Part shown: piece after piece, positions 1 through 7,891 of the stretch
How positions within the stretch are numbered: the first letter of the stretch is position 1
Layout: each line of letters opens with the position of its first letter
Assembly: GCA_031412335.1 (NCBI GenBank)
Contig: JANOCT010000023.1
Span: 1-64,000 of the forward strand
Source: JBBQYA01 sp031412335
GTDB taxonomy: Bacteria > Bacteroidota > Bacteroidia > Sphingobacteriales > Sphingobacteriaceae
Direction of reading: 5' to 3'
DNA: 64,000 nucleotides
Program-made: the position numbers and the translations under genes
Notes under the pieces: model-generated
The model's input: only the letters and a program-made list of their open reading frames with translations
What the model was told of the DNA's origin: nothing
The model's database searches: none

Positions 1-22
1 ACCCCTTTTTTCTTGCGGACTG

Positions 23-30
23 CAAAGGTA
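23..30 (-). promoter_or_regulatory. -7 promoter element reading out of the left edge
   Basis: On the minus strand the sequence is TACCTTTG followed by CAGTCC, which fits the Bacteroidota -7 consensus TAnnTTTG. It would start a transcript about 15 bases from the window edge, so its gene lies outside. No clear -33 TTG was found at the usual distance. Confidence 0.5.
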
Positions 31-161
31 GAAACCTTTTCTTTCTTTCCTAATCTTTTTTTTTATTTTTTTGATCCGTTGATCAAAAGGTGGTTATTTT
101 TAATCTTAAAACCTTCCTGAAAAAACAAACCATTCATCTAACTTCCCCTCGTTGGGAGTGC

Positions 162-192
162 AAAGGTAGTAGATGTTTTGTTTTATTTACAA
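162..192 (-). promoter_or_regulatory. Second leftward promoter (TTG - 20 bp - TACCTTTG)
   Basis: On the minus strand TTG (192-190) is followed after 20 bases by TACCTTTG (169-162) and CACTCC. The TACCTTTGCA core is identical to the one at 23-30. A small hairpin (TCCC/GGGA arms) lies just downstream of the predicted start. Two strong tandem promoters in a gene-free stretch suggest a highly expressed gene or RNA operon left of the window; that is inference. Confidence 0.5.
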
Positions 193-250
193 CAAAAAGT
201 AAATAATTGAACAACTATCAAATTATCAATTGAATAAATTTTAAAAACTG

Positions 251-616
251 TTAAAATTGACCAGTAGCAAGGAGCACTAACGTACAAGATTCTTCAAAAG
301 CAATGCTATTTGTTTTTAATAAATCTTCTAGCTCGCTATTTTCAGCCCCTGGATTAAATATTACTCTTTTAGGTCTCATTTTAATAATTTCATCATAATA
401 AGGAATCTGATTCTTCGGACCTAAGTATAAAGAAATTGTATCTAATTCCTCTATTTCTGGAATAGAAATTGAAATTGGAACATCAAAAATTAAATCAGGT
501 TTAAGCCCAACAGCAAAAACTTTATGTTTATGCCTTAATAAACTTTGAACAGCTTTATAGGAATATCTTTCTGTATTAGAACTTGCTCCAAGAACCAGCG
601 TTACTTTATTGGTCAT
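251..616 (-). CDS. CoA-binding domain protein
   Basis: This 121-residue protein looks like a single Rossmann-type CoA-binding domain (CoA_binding_2/YccU family). The N-terminus VTLVLGASSNTERYS carries the nucleotide-binding turn, and the stretch KRVIFNPGAEN near residue 85 matches the family's conserved NPG region. Members are small cytosolic proteins resembling the N-terminus of succinyl-CoA synthetase alpha; their physiological role is largely unknown. Its ATG overlaps the stop of the preceding DinB-like gene by four bases (ATGA), so the two are probably translationally coupled. Full length for the family. Confidence 0.8.
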   Translation of the reverse strand: MTNKVTLVLGASSNTERYSYKAVQSLLRHKHKVFAVGLKPDLIFDVPISISIPEIEELDTISLYLGPKNQIPYYDEIIKMRPKRVIFNPGAENSELEDLLKTNSIAFEESCTLVLLATGQF

Positions 617-1101
617 ATATTCATTTTATTTAAAAGTGCAATTTGGCCTGAATGGTAAATATGATGATGTATCAAACCATTGACCAAATCGTAATTAGAA
701 ACTCCGGAACCTAAAAAATTCAACCGATTAGAATCAGGAATTAGCATCAAAAAATCATCGGATTTAATACTAATACTGCTTATTAGATTTTTGTTTTTTG
801 ATTCGAACTCAGAAACTATTTTTAACCAAGATTCTAAAGTATAGGTTTCAACTATTGGCCAATCTCCTTTTGCCGGAAGTGTGGCCGATTTCCCGTTAAT
901 CCTTTCAAGAACCTCATTTGTCCAAGATATCAAGTGTAAAAGAATTTCAGCTATTGAATGATGGTTATTTGAGGATTTGTAAAAAACAGCTTCTATTCTA
1001 ATATCAGCTAAAATAAATAAAGTAGGTGAACCATACCATGGATCTCCAAATAATACCAATTCTAGTTGCTTTGCTAAGAAAATTGCTTTTTCTGAAATCA
1101 T
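613..1101 (-). CDS. DinB-like/YfiT-type four-helix protein
   Basis: A 162-residue protein of the DinB superfamily. Family members are four-helix bundles that usually bind a metal through three histidines. Here the first histidine lies in the HHSIAEILLHLISW stretch near residue 47, and the C-terminal pair is in HHHIYHSGQ near residues 144-152; this spacing is typical of the superfamily. Proposed roles include thiol (bacillithiol/mycothiol) transferases and metal hydrolases, and no substrate can be assigned here. The gene lies 9 bases after the FAD dehydrogenase gene and overlaps the CoA-binding gene, so the three likely form one leftward operon. Confidence 0.75.
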   Translation of the reverse strand: MISEKAIFLAKQLELVLFGDPWYGSPTLFILADIRIEAVFYKSSNNHHSIAEILLHLISWTNEVLERINGKSATLPAKGDWPIVETYTLESWLKIVSEFESKNKNLISSISIKSDDFLMLIPDSNRLNFLGSGVSNYDLVNGLIHHHIYHSGQIALLNKMNI

Positions 1102-1110
1102 GATTTGAAA

Positions 1111-2664
1111 TTATTTATTATTAAAAATAGCATCTGAACATCTGATACCATCAATTGCGGCTGAAACTATACCTCCAGCATAACCTGCTCCCTCGCCGCA
1201 GGGATACAAATTTTTAATTTCTACATGTTTCAATGTGTCAGGATTGCGAGGAATTCTAACTGGTGATGAAGTTCTGGATTCAACGCCTATTATCATTGCT
1301 TCCGAACTATCAAAACCTTTTAATTTTTTACCAAAGAGAGAAAATGCATTTCTAAGTCTTGAAGAAATTTGATTTGGAAGAATTTCGTTGATTAAAACTG
1401 ACTTTACACCTGGCAAATAAGAAGTTTTATTTAGCGTATTTGAATATCGATTTGCTACGTAATCAATTAAACGCTGGGCTGGTGCTACCATTTTTCCTCC
1501 GCCAGAGTTAAATGCAATTTTTTCAATTTCTGCTTGAAAATGCATCGCCGCCAACGGATTATTTAAATTATCGGGGTCATAATCAGAAGAGTTAACTTCC
1601 ACTACAATTCCTGAGTTTGCATAGGGATTATTTCTCTTGGAAGGAGACCAACCATTAACAACTATTTCATGATCTTCTGTTGAACATGGAGCAATAATAC
1701 CTCCGGGGCACATACAAAAAGAAAAAACTCCCCTACCATCAACTTGTTCGACTAAACTATAATATGCAGGAGGCAAATCTGGGTCTGATGCTGATCTTTT
1801 GTATTGAGCTTGATTAATAATTTCCTGAGGATGCTCAACTCTTACTCCTAATGCAAAAGGTTTTGATTGAATAAGAATTTCTTTTTTGTTTAATAAATTA
1901 TAAATATTACGCGCAGAATGCCCTGTTGCTAAAATTAGATTTTGAATTTTATGTTCATCTTTTCCATTTATAATAATTGATTGAATTTTATTCTTAAAAA
2001 CATTTAACTCAGTTAATTCGGAATTAAAATGAATTTCACCTCCTTTATCAATAATAAATGATCTTATAAATTCGATTATGGCTGGTAATTTATTAGTGCC
2101 AATATGAGGTCGTGAATTAATCAGAATATCAGGATCTGCTCCAAAATAAACCAAACGATTTAACACGTCTTGCACATCGCCTCTTTTATTTGAACGGGTG
2201 TATAATTTTCCATCTGAATAGGTTCCTGCTCCACCTTCGCCGTGGCAATAATTAGATTTTGGGTTAATTATTCCTTGTCGGTTTAATAAGGCCAAATCGC
2301 GTCTGCGATCCTTTACTGTTTTGCCTTGTTCAAAAATAATAGGCCGAAAGCCTAATTCAAGTGCTTTTAAAGCGGCAAAATACCCTGCAGGTCCTGCACC
2401 AATTATATGAATTTCTTCAGTTTGGGAAGTTATATTTATTAGAGAAGGTGAATATTCAATTTTTTGAAAAAGTTCATCTGTGTAAACATTAACTTTTATT
2501 CGATAAACAGTATATTTCGCTCTTGCATCGATCGATCGGGAAATAACTGAATACGTAAAATCCTGATCTGGAGGAAAATTAAGCTTAGCTAAAATTGCTA
2601 ATCGGTAACTTTCAATATCTGAAAGTTGATTCGGGGAAAGTGCAATTTCAATATCATTAACCAT
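1111..2664 (-). CDS. FAD-dependent dehydrogenase (COG2509 type)
   Basis: This 517-residue protein has a small N-terminal domain (residues 1-85) followed by a dinucleotide-binding fold that starts at IIGAGPAGYFAALKALE (about residue 88). The GEGGAGTYSDGKLYTR stretch near residue 141 and the C-terminal PCGEGAGYAGGIVSAAIDG motif (second FAD contact) mark the widespread 'uncharacterised FAD-dependent dehydrogenase' family. Several conserved cysteines lie in the middle (CMCPGG). The substrate is unknown. Length and both FAD motifs are complete. First gene of the leftward operon and divergent from lemA, with 86 bases between the two starts. Confidence 0.85.
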   Translation of the reverse strand: MVNDIEIALSPNQLSDIESYRLAILAKLNFPPDQDFTYSVISRSIDARAKYTVYRIKVNVYTDELFQKIEYSPSLINITSQTEEIHIIGAGPAGYFAALKALELGFRPIIFEQGKTVKDRRRDLALLNRQGIINPKSNYCHGEGGAGTYSDGKLYTRSNKRGDVQDVLNRLVYFGADPDILINSRPHIGTNKLPAIIEFIRSFIIDKGGEIHFNSELTELNVFKNKIQSIIINGKDEHKIQNLILATGHSARNIYNLLNKKEILIQSKPFALGVRVEHPQEIINQAQYKRSASDPDLPPAYYSLVEQVDGRGVFSFCMCPGGIIAPCSTEDHEIVVNGWSPSKRNNPYANSGIVVEVNSSDYDPDNLNNPLAAMHFQAEIEKIAFNSGGGKMVAPAQRLIDYVANRYSNTLNKTSYLPGVKSVLINEILPNQISSRLRNAFSLFGKKLKGFDSSEAMIIGVESRTSSPVRIPRNPDTLKHVEIKNLYPCGEGAGYAGGIVSAAIDGIRCSDAIFNNK

Positions 2665-2720
2665 AAAAAAAATAAATCTGAAGACAAAATAACAGTTAAT
2701 TTATAATACCAGAGAATTAT

Positions 2721-2728
2721 TACATTTG
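2721..2728 (+). promoter_or_regulatory. -7 element for the lemA operon
   Basis: TACATTTG matches TAnnTTTG and lies 22 bases before the lemA ATG, a normal leader length. No good -33 TTG is visible. Confidence 0.45.
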
Positions 2729-2750
2729 CTAATCTTAAACAAAGATTCAC

Positions 2751-3332
2751 ATGAAAAAAGCAATTGCCAGATTATTAGTTATTGGAACTTTATCAACCTT
2801 ATTAAGTTCTTGCGGTTACAATTCAATGGTTTCATTAGATGAGCAAGTAAGTTCGCAATGGGCTCAGGTTGAAAATGTTTATCAACGTAGATCGGATTTA
2901 ATTCCAAATTTAGTAAATACAGTAAAAGGATATGCTGAATTTGAAAAAAGTACCTTAACTGCTGTAATTGAAGCAAGATCAAAAGCAACTTCTGTAACTG
3001 TTGATCCAAAAAATTTGACCCCAGAATCCATCGCTAAATTTCAAGAAGCACAAAGTGGAGTAACTTCTAGTTTGTCGCGTTTGTTAGCTGTAGTAGAAAG
3101 TTATCCTAATTTAAAGGCAAATCAGAACTTTTTAGAATTACAAGCACAATTGGAAGGAACTGAAAACAGAATAAGCGTAGAACGAAATAAATTTAATGAG
3201 GTAACTAAAGAATACAATACCAAAATCAGAACATTCCCAAATAATCTAACATCAGGTATGTTTGGATTTCAGAAAAAGGGATACTTCGAAGCAGAAAAAG
3301 GAGCAGAAAAAGCACCAACTGTACAGTTCTGA
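2751..3332 (+). CDS. lemA: LemA family lipoprotein
   Basis: LemA family, 193 residues. A lipobox LLSSC places the lipidated cysteine at residue 21, so the protein is predicted to be membrane-anchored and exported. The conserved LemA opening is present: a short helix, then SQWAQVENVYQRRSDLIPN and LVNTVKGYA, followed by long helices ending in the typical FNEVTKEYNTKIRTFPNN segment. LemA proteins have a helical-bundle fold and no established biochemical activity. The stop codon shares one base with the start of the next gene (TGATG), and LemA with TPM-domain proteins is a recurrent gene set, which suggests a joint envelope function. Confidence 0.92.
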   Translation: MKKAIARLLVIGTLSTLLSSCGYNSMVSLDEQVSSQWAQVENVYQRRSDLIPNLVNTVKGYAEFEKSTLTAVIEARSKATSVTVDPKNLTPESIAKFQEAQSGVTSSLSRLLAVVESYPNLKANQNFLELQAQLEGTENRISVERNKFNEVTKEYNTKIRTFPNNLTSGMFGFQKKGYFEAEKGAEKAPTVQF

Positions 3333-3766
3333 TGCCATCAAACAAACTTTCAGAATCTGAATGGGAAGCTGTTAAAAAAGCAGTTAAAGCGGCTGAAAAT
3401 ATCACTTCAGGCGAAATAAAAATCTGTGTTCAAAAACATTGTAATGAAGATGTATTGGATAGAGCAGCACATTTTTTTAAAGAATTAAAAATGCATGAAA
3501 CTGTATTAAGAAATGGTGTGCTAATTTATTTAGCCTCAGAGGATCATAAGTTTGCTATAATTGGTGATTCTGGAATAAATGCGGTAGTCCCATTAGATTT
3601 TTGGGATTCCACTAAAGATTTAATGCTTTCTTTTTTCAAACAGAATAAAATTTCAGAAGGCTTAATTGCTGGTATTGAATCAGTAGGAACAATTCTAAAA
3701 AAAGAATTTCCTTTTACTGAAGGAGATAAGAATGAACTTTCTGATGATATAGCTTTTTTCGAATGA
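3332..3766 (+). CDS. TPM domain protein (cytosolic-type, 144 aa)
   Basis: Short TPM-domain protein without an obvious signal peptide. The AAENITSGEIKICVQKHC segment, the VLIYLASEDHKFAIIGDSGINAVVP segment (interrupted here: core is AIIGDSGIN) and the EGLIAGIESVG helix follow the TPM pattern also seen in the next gene. It begins on the last base of the lemA stop and its own stop overlaps the next ATG by four bases, so the three genes are almost certainly one transcript and co-translated. Function of this soluble TPM subtype is unknown. Close comparison with its neighbour suggests ancient duplication with loss or gain of export signals. Confidence 0.82.
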   Translation: MPSNKLSESEWEAVKKAVKAAENITSGEIKICVQKHCNEDVLDRAAHFFKELKMHETVLRNGVLIYLASEDHKFAIIGDSGINAVVPLDFWDSTKDLMLSFFKQNKISEGLIAGIESVGTILKKEFPFTEGDKNELSDDIAFFE

Positions 3767-4521
3767 GAAATATATTTCTTACATTATTACTTTTTTTGAA
3801 TTTATTTTCGGCAAAAGTTTGGTCGCAAAATTTCCCATCAAAGCCTACAACTTTAGTAAGTGACTTTACTAATACACTTTCAGCGGATCAAATTAGGATT
3901 CTTGAACAGAAATTAGTTGCTTTTAATGATTCAACCTCAAACCAGATATCGGTAGTTATAATAAAGAATCTGGACGGATATGATATTGCAGATTATGCAA
4001 ACCGACTAGCTGAAAGTTGGGGTATTGGTCAAAAACAAAAAGATAATGGAATTCTATTTTTAATAGCAAAAGAAGATCGAAAAATACGGATTGAAGTTGG
4101 ATATGGCCTAGAAGGAGTAGTACCTGATGCTTTGAGTAAACGTATAATTGAAAATGATATTAAACCTGCTTTCAAACAAGGAGCTTATTATGAAGGGATT
4201 GATGCTGGAACTACCAGTTTAATTAAATTAACAAAAGGTGAATATGATGCTGAACCTAGAGAAACAAAGGAAGAAAGCCCAATAGGATTTATTGTTGTAG
4301 TAATCCTGATAATCATATTCATTTTTATTAGTAAAAATAATGGTGGTGGAAACCGGGTTGTTGGAAGCGGAGGTTTACCTTGGTGGATGCTAATGAATAT
4401 GGGAGGAGGATCGCATAAAGGTTCGTATGGTGGATTTTCCGGAGGCGGAGGCGGAGGAGGCGGTTTTGGAGGATTTGGAGGTGGAAGTTTCGGAGGAGGT
4501 GGCTCAAGCGGTAGTTGGTAA
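3763..4521 (+). CDS. TPM domain membrane protein with glycine-rich tail (YgcG-like)
   Basis: A 252-residue exported protein. Residues 1-22 form a signal peptide ending KVWSQ. The TPM domain spans about 28-160, with RIEVGYGLEGVVPDALSKRI as its best conserved part. One transmembrane helix follows at about 174-190 (IGFIVVVILIIIFIFIS), then a basic/polar linker and an extremely glycine-rich tail (nearly every residue Gly, Ser or Phe from about residue 222). This is the YgcG/'TPM_phosphatase' architecture. Acid phosphatase activity is reported for some plant TPM proteins, but I would not transfer it. Last gene of the lemA operon. Confidence 0.88.
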   Translation: MRNIFLTLLLFLNLFSAKVWSQNFPSKPTTLVSDFTNTLSADQIRILEQKLVAFNDSTSNQISVVIIKNLDGYDIADYANRLAESWGIGQKQKDNGILFLIAKEDRKIRIEVGYGLEGVVPDALSKRIIENDIKPAFKQGAYYEGIDAGTTSLIKLTKGEYDAEPRETKEESPIGFIVVVILIIIFIFISKNNGGGNRVVGSGGLPWWMLMNMGGGSHKGSYGGFSGGGGGGGGFGGFGGGSFGGGGSSGSW

Positions 4522-4582
4522 ACACATTTCCATAAATCAACAAAAAAACTACAATTCTATGTTTCATTTAATTTAAATAAAT

Positions 4583-4612
4583 AAACCTGAGATTTAATTT
4601 CTAGGTTTTTTT
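4583..4612 (+). terminator. Probable terminator of the lemA-TPM operon
   Basis: Arms AAACCT-AGA and TCT-AGGTTT (one bulged base) enclose a seven-base AT loop and run into seven Ts. It lies 60 bases past the TPM stop and overlaps the last codons of the convergent gene. Confidence 0.5.
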
Positions 4613-5034
4613 ATTCTGCTATCCGTTATGGCAAATATTTTCCATGTATTGTTTAACTTAATAAGCTGGAAAGAATTTAAGCCTTTATGAGAAAATTCAC
4701 CGTTATAATAAAATGAATAAGGCGTATTTATAATTGCAAAATTTCCACTTATTTCTACCGAAGAAAATTCGATACGTTCGTCTAAAGAATTGATTGGAGC
4801 ACTTGCAATGAGTGATAAAATTGCTGAGATTTTTTCTTCTTTCAATTTTCCACTTTCTGTTACAGTAAGAAGTCTTACTTCATTATATAATGTTGATTTT
4901 ATCAATGCAGTATCCGAATTTTTCATTCCGCTAAAAAAAGTTTTTATTGTTGACTTAAGTACTTCTTTTTGAGATTGAGCAATAGATATTGCATTAACAT
5001 GTAAAGAAATTAACATTAACAGAATTATTTTCAT
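4594..5034 (-). CDS. Secreted NTF2-like protein (lumazine-binding/SnoaL type)
   Basis: A 146-residue protein with a signal peptide (MKIILLMLISLHVNAISIAQ) followed by a cone-shaped NTF2-like domain. The pattern is a helix with KTFFSGMKNSDTALIKSTL, a strand pair around RLLTVTESGKLKEEK, then VEISGNFAIINTPYSFYYNGEFSHKG and the closing strand LIKLNNTWKIFAITDSR. This is the layout of the 'nuclear transport factor 2 family' proteins common in Bacteroidota. They bind small ligands or act as hydrolases, and no catalytic residues can be assigned here. It sits downstream of dnaA's terminator on the opposite side, apparently as a single gene. Confidence 0.65.
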   Translation of the reverse strand: MKIILLMLISLHVNAISIAQSQKEVLKSTIKTFFSGMKNSDTALIKSTLYNEVRLLTVTESGKLKEEKISAILSLIASAPINSLDERIEFSSVEISGNFAIINTPYSFYYNGEFSHKGLNSFQLIKLNNTWKIFAITDSRIKKPRN

Positions 5035-5043
5035 CCATAAAAA

Positions 5044-5077
5044 TAAAAAAACCTGCTTGTCTCCAAGCAGGTTTTCG
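5044..5077 (-). terminator. dnaA terminator
   Basis: Perfect ten-base arms AACCTGCTTG and CAAGCAGGTT with a four-base TCTC loop (5050-5073). Read on the minus strand the stem runs into a T tract (5044-5050) 20 bases after the dnaA stop. Confidence 0.85.
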
Positions 5078-5093
5078 TAAAAAAGACAAATTC

Positions 5094-6521
5094 TTAGCTC
5101 ATTTTTAGTTTTTTCTGAATATCTGAAACGTAATTTCTGAACTTTTTATCAGTTTCTATCAGATCATCCACTGTTTGACAAGCATAAATTACAGTCGAAT
5201 GATCGCGACCTCCAAAATGAGAACCAATCGTTTTTAACGAAGATTTTGTGTGACTTTTAGCTAAATACATTGAAATTTGACGTGCTTGTACAATTTCTCT
5301 TTTTCTGGTTGATGATTTTACCATGTCAACCGGTACTTCAAAATATTCACAAACTAATTTTTGGATATATTCAATTGAAATTTCTCTGGCTGAATTTTTT
5401 ACAAAATTTACCAGCATCTGTTTAGCCGAATCTAAATCAATTTCCTTTTTATTTAACGAAGCATGAGCGAGCAAAGAAATTAATGCACCCTCCAGCTCTC
5501 TCACATTCGAATCGATATTATGTGCAACATATTCAACTACATCTTCTGGCAATTCAATACCGTCCGAATGCATCTTTTTTTGCAAAATAGCAATTCTGGT
5601 TTCCAAATCGGGCACCTGAACATCTGCGGAAAGCCCCCATTTAAATCTGGACAATAAACGATCTTCCAAACCAACTAAATCTTTTGGTGCTTTATCAGAT
5701 GTTAAAATAATTTGTTTGCCAGATTGGTGTAAGTGATTAAATATTTGGAAAAATATGTCTTGTGTTTTTTCTTTATTGGCAAAAAACTGAACATCGTCCA
5801 TGATTAACACATCAATGATCTGATAAAAATTTACAAAATCATTAACAGAATTATTTTTAATGGAGTCGACAAATTGTTGGCTAAACTTTTCAGAAGAAAC
5901 ATATAAAACCATTTTATCAGGAAACTTACCTTTGATAGCTGCTCCGATAGCTTGGCTTAAATGTGTTTTTCCTAATCCAACGCCTCCATATATCATTAAT
6001 GGATTAAATGAAGTTCCTCCAGGTTTGTTAGCAACTGCAAAACCAGCAGAACGGGCTAAGCGATTACAGTCACCTTCAACAAAATTTTCGAAGCAGTAAT
6101 TTGGATTAATTTGAGAATCTATGCTTATTTTCTTTAATCCAGGAATTATAAATGGATTTTTTATGGATGAATTAAGATTTACAGGAACTGGGATAGTTTG
6201 ATTTTTTAGCTCTCCGTTTCCTGAGGTAGGAATATTGATAGTAAAAGAATTTTTTGAATTCGGAGTTTTCTCCATTACAATATTGTACTCCAGTCTACCT
6301 TCAGTCCCTAATTCGTGTTTGATAGTTTTGCGAAGCAACCCTACATAGTGTTCTTCTAACCACTCATAAAAAAACAAGCTTGGAACTTGAATCGTTAAAA
6401 TACTTTCTTCGAGCTTGAAAGCAGCAATGGGCTCAAACCACGTTTTAAAACTTTGAGCTGATACATTGTCTTTTATTATCCGCAGACAATTTTCCCATAC
6501 TGATTTGCAAGTTTTTTCCAT
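5094..6521 (-). CDS. dnaA: Chromosomal replication initiator DnaA
   Basis: DnaA, 475 residues, complete. Domain I (1-80) contains the WFEPI segment; a variable linker follows to about residue 135. The AAA+ domain has Walker A GGVGLGKT (179-186), Walker B VLIMDDVQFF, sensor I LTSDKAP and the arginine-finger region DRLLSRFKWGL. Domain IV carries the DnaA-box-binding signature GGRDHSTVIYACQTV. It binds DnaA boxes at oriC, melts the origin and loads the helicase. It is transcribed alone: the upstream 419 bases are free of genes and a strong terminator follows. The usual companions dnaN and recF are absent, as is common in Bacteroidota. Confidence 0.98.
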   Translation of the reverse strand: MEKTCKSVWENCLRIIKDNVSAQSFKTWFEPIAAFKLEESILTIQVPSLFFYEWLEEHYVGLLRKTIKHELGTEGRLEYNIVMEKTPNSKNSFTINIPTSGNGELKNQTIPVPVNLNSSIKNPFIIPGLKKISIDSQINPNYCFENFVEGDCNRLARSAGFAVANKPGGTSFNPLMIYGGVGLGKTHLSQAIGAAIKGKFPDKMVLYVSSEKFSQQFVDSIKNNSVNDFVNFYQIIDVLIMDDVQFFANKEKTQDIFFQIFNHLHQSGKQIILTSDKAPKDLVGLEDRLLSRFKWGLSADVQVPDLETRIAILQKKMHSDGIELPEDVVEYVAHNIDSNVRELEGALISLLAHASLNKKEIDLDSAKQMLVNFVKNSAREISIEYIQKLVCEYFEVPVDMVKSSTRKREIVQARQISMYLAKSHTKSSLKTIGSHFGGRDHSTVIYACQTVDDLIETDKKFRNYVSDIQKKLKMS

Positions 6522-6940
6522 TTTTTAATCGTAATAAATTGTTTTTCAATGGCTGAGTATAAGTCAGCGTTAATAGTAGAAGGAGCATCAAGAATACAAT
6601 AAAAAAATTTAGAAAAAAGAATTTTTCTTAAAGATTTTTATGAAATTATTTTGCAAAATATTCAAAAAAACAGTTACCTATTTTTTTGAAAAATGTATGT
6701 GATTCTAAGGTGCTTTAAATTCAATATTTACCTATTAAAAAATCATTACAAACGTGTGTATTAAAATAAAAACGCGTTCAACGTGGTTAAATCGACGTTT
6801 TTAAGCACACTTAATATTGCTTCTTCAATTGTTGAAATTAGAATTTAAAAAGAAAAGTAAAAACTATTTTTGAAAAAAAAGTTGAACTTTATTTATACAA
6901 AATGGTTGCAATTATGATGAAAATTACATTTGTAATTAAA
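6522..6940. other. Gene-free region upstream of dnaA
   Basis: 419 AT-rich bases between dnaA and the convergent-side end of the 5'-nucleotidase genes. It contains an ACGCGT palindrome (6772-6777), an AACGT/ACGTT inverted pair (6780-6784 and 6795-6799) and an AATTACA/TGTAATT palindrome (6922-6937). I found no TTATCCACA-like DnaA boxes and no coding potential. Confidence 0.6.
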
Positions 6941-7891
6941 TCAACTTTTTGAAGAAAATTCATCAATCAGAAGTGATGTTCCATTGGCTGTTTTATTCTT
7001 TTTTCCGGCCTCAAAATAGTAATCAATACGCCCCAGATTGATACCAGCCCAACCTACTTGAGATACATTAACTTCTTTGCCTTCCTTATTTGAAATTTTC
7101 TCTGGCTCATTTAAAAATGTATGGGTATGACCCCCAATTATTAAATCAATATGAGAAGAATTTTTGGCAAGAACCTGATCAGAAACTTTTCGGTCATTGT
7201 ATTTATAACCTAGGTGAGAAAGACAAATTACCAAATCACAATCCATTTCTTTCTTTAACAATAAAGCGGTAGCATTTGCTTTTTCTATTGGGTCAAGATA
7301 AACAGTTTCGCCATAAAGTGCTTTAGGAACCAGACCATCTAATTGAATTCCTATTCCGAAAACTCCGATCTTAATTCCTTTTTTATTGAAAATTTTATAC
7401 GGCTGAACTTTGTTTTTTAGCTGTGTATTCGTCAAATCATAGTTTGACATTAAAATCGGAAAATTTGCATTGGGTAGTTGATCATAAAATCCTTGGATTC
7501 CATTGTCAAAATCATGGTTTCCGATTGTTCCGGCATCATATCCCATTTCCGACATCAATTTAAATTCTAATTCTCCATTGAAAAAATTAAAATACGGTGT
7601 ACCTTGAAAAACGTCGCCTGCATCAAATAATAAAACATTTTCTTCCTCCGATCTTATTCTACCAATCATTTTTGCCCGTCTGGCTGCTCCACCCATTCCT
7701 TGATTTCTGCTTCCATCCATCGGAAAAGGTTCTATTCTACTATGCACATCATTTGTACTCAGTATTGTTATTTTTACTACTCTTTCTTTTGCTGAAAGAT
7801 CAAACGGATTGATTCCTAAAGCCAATAATGCTGCTGCACTACCTGTGATGCGTAAAAATTCGCGTCTATTTTGTGATTTTGATACGGCCAT
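6941..7891 (-). CDS. Tat-exported metallophosphoesterase (5'-nucleotidase N-terminal half)
   Basis: A 316-residue calcineurin-like phosphoesterase. The N-terminus has a twin-arginine signal NRREFLRITG (R9, R10) followed by a hydrophobic stretch, so export in folded form through Tat is likely. Metal-ligand motifs are all present in order: STNDVHSRIEP (about 45), DAGDVFQGT (about 96), GNHDFDNG (about 127), CLSHLGYK (about 215) and GGHTHTF (about 254). It matches the catalytic domain of UshA/CpdB-type nucleotidases but ends before the substrate-specificity domain, which is encoded by the gene just upstream with a 26-base overlap. Together they would hydrolyse extracellular nucleotides in the periplasm. 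Confidence 0.9.
   Translation of the reverse strand: MAVSKSQNRREFLRITGSAAALLALGINPFDLSAKERVVKITILSTNDVHSRIEPFPMDGSRNQGMGGAARRAKMIGRIRSEEENVLLFDAGDVFQGTPYFNFFNGELEFKLMSEMGYDAGTIGNHDFDNGIQGFYDQLPNANFPILMSNYDLTNTQLKNKVQPYKIFNKKGIKIGVFGIGIQLDGLVPKALYGETVYLDPIEKANATALLLKKEMDCDLVICLSHLGYKYNDRKVSDQVLAKNSSHIDLIIGGHTHTFLNEPEKISNKEGKEVNVSQVGWAGINLGRIDYYFEAGKKNKTANGTSLLIDEFSSKS

Noticed and set aside
6522..6940. Possible oriC next to dnaA
   Set aside because: No DnaA-box cluster or AT-rich 13-mer set that I could recognise; dnaA is often far from oriC in this phylum.
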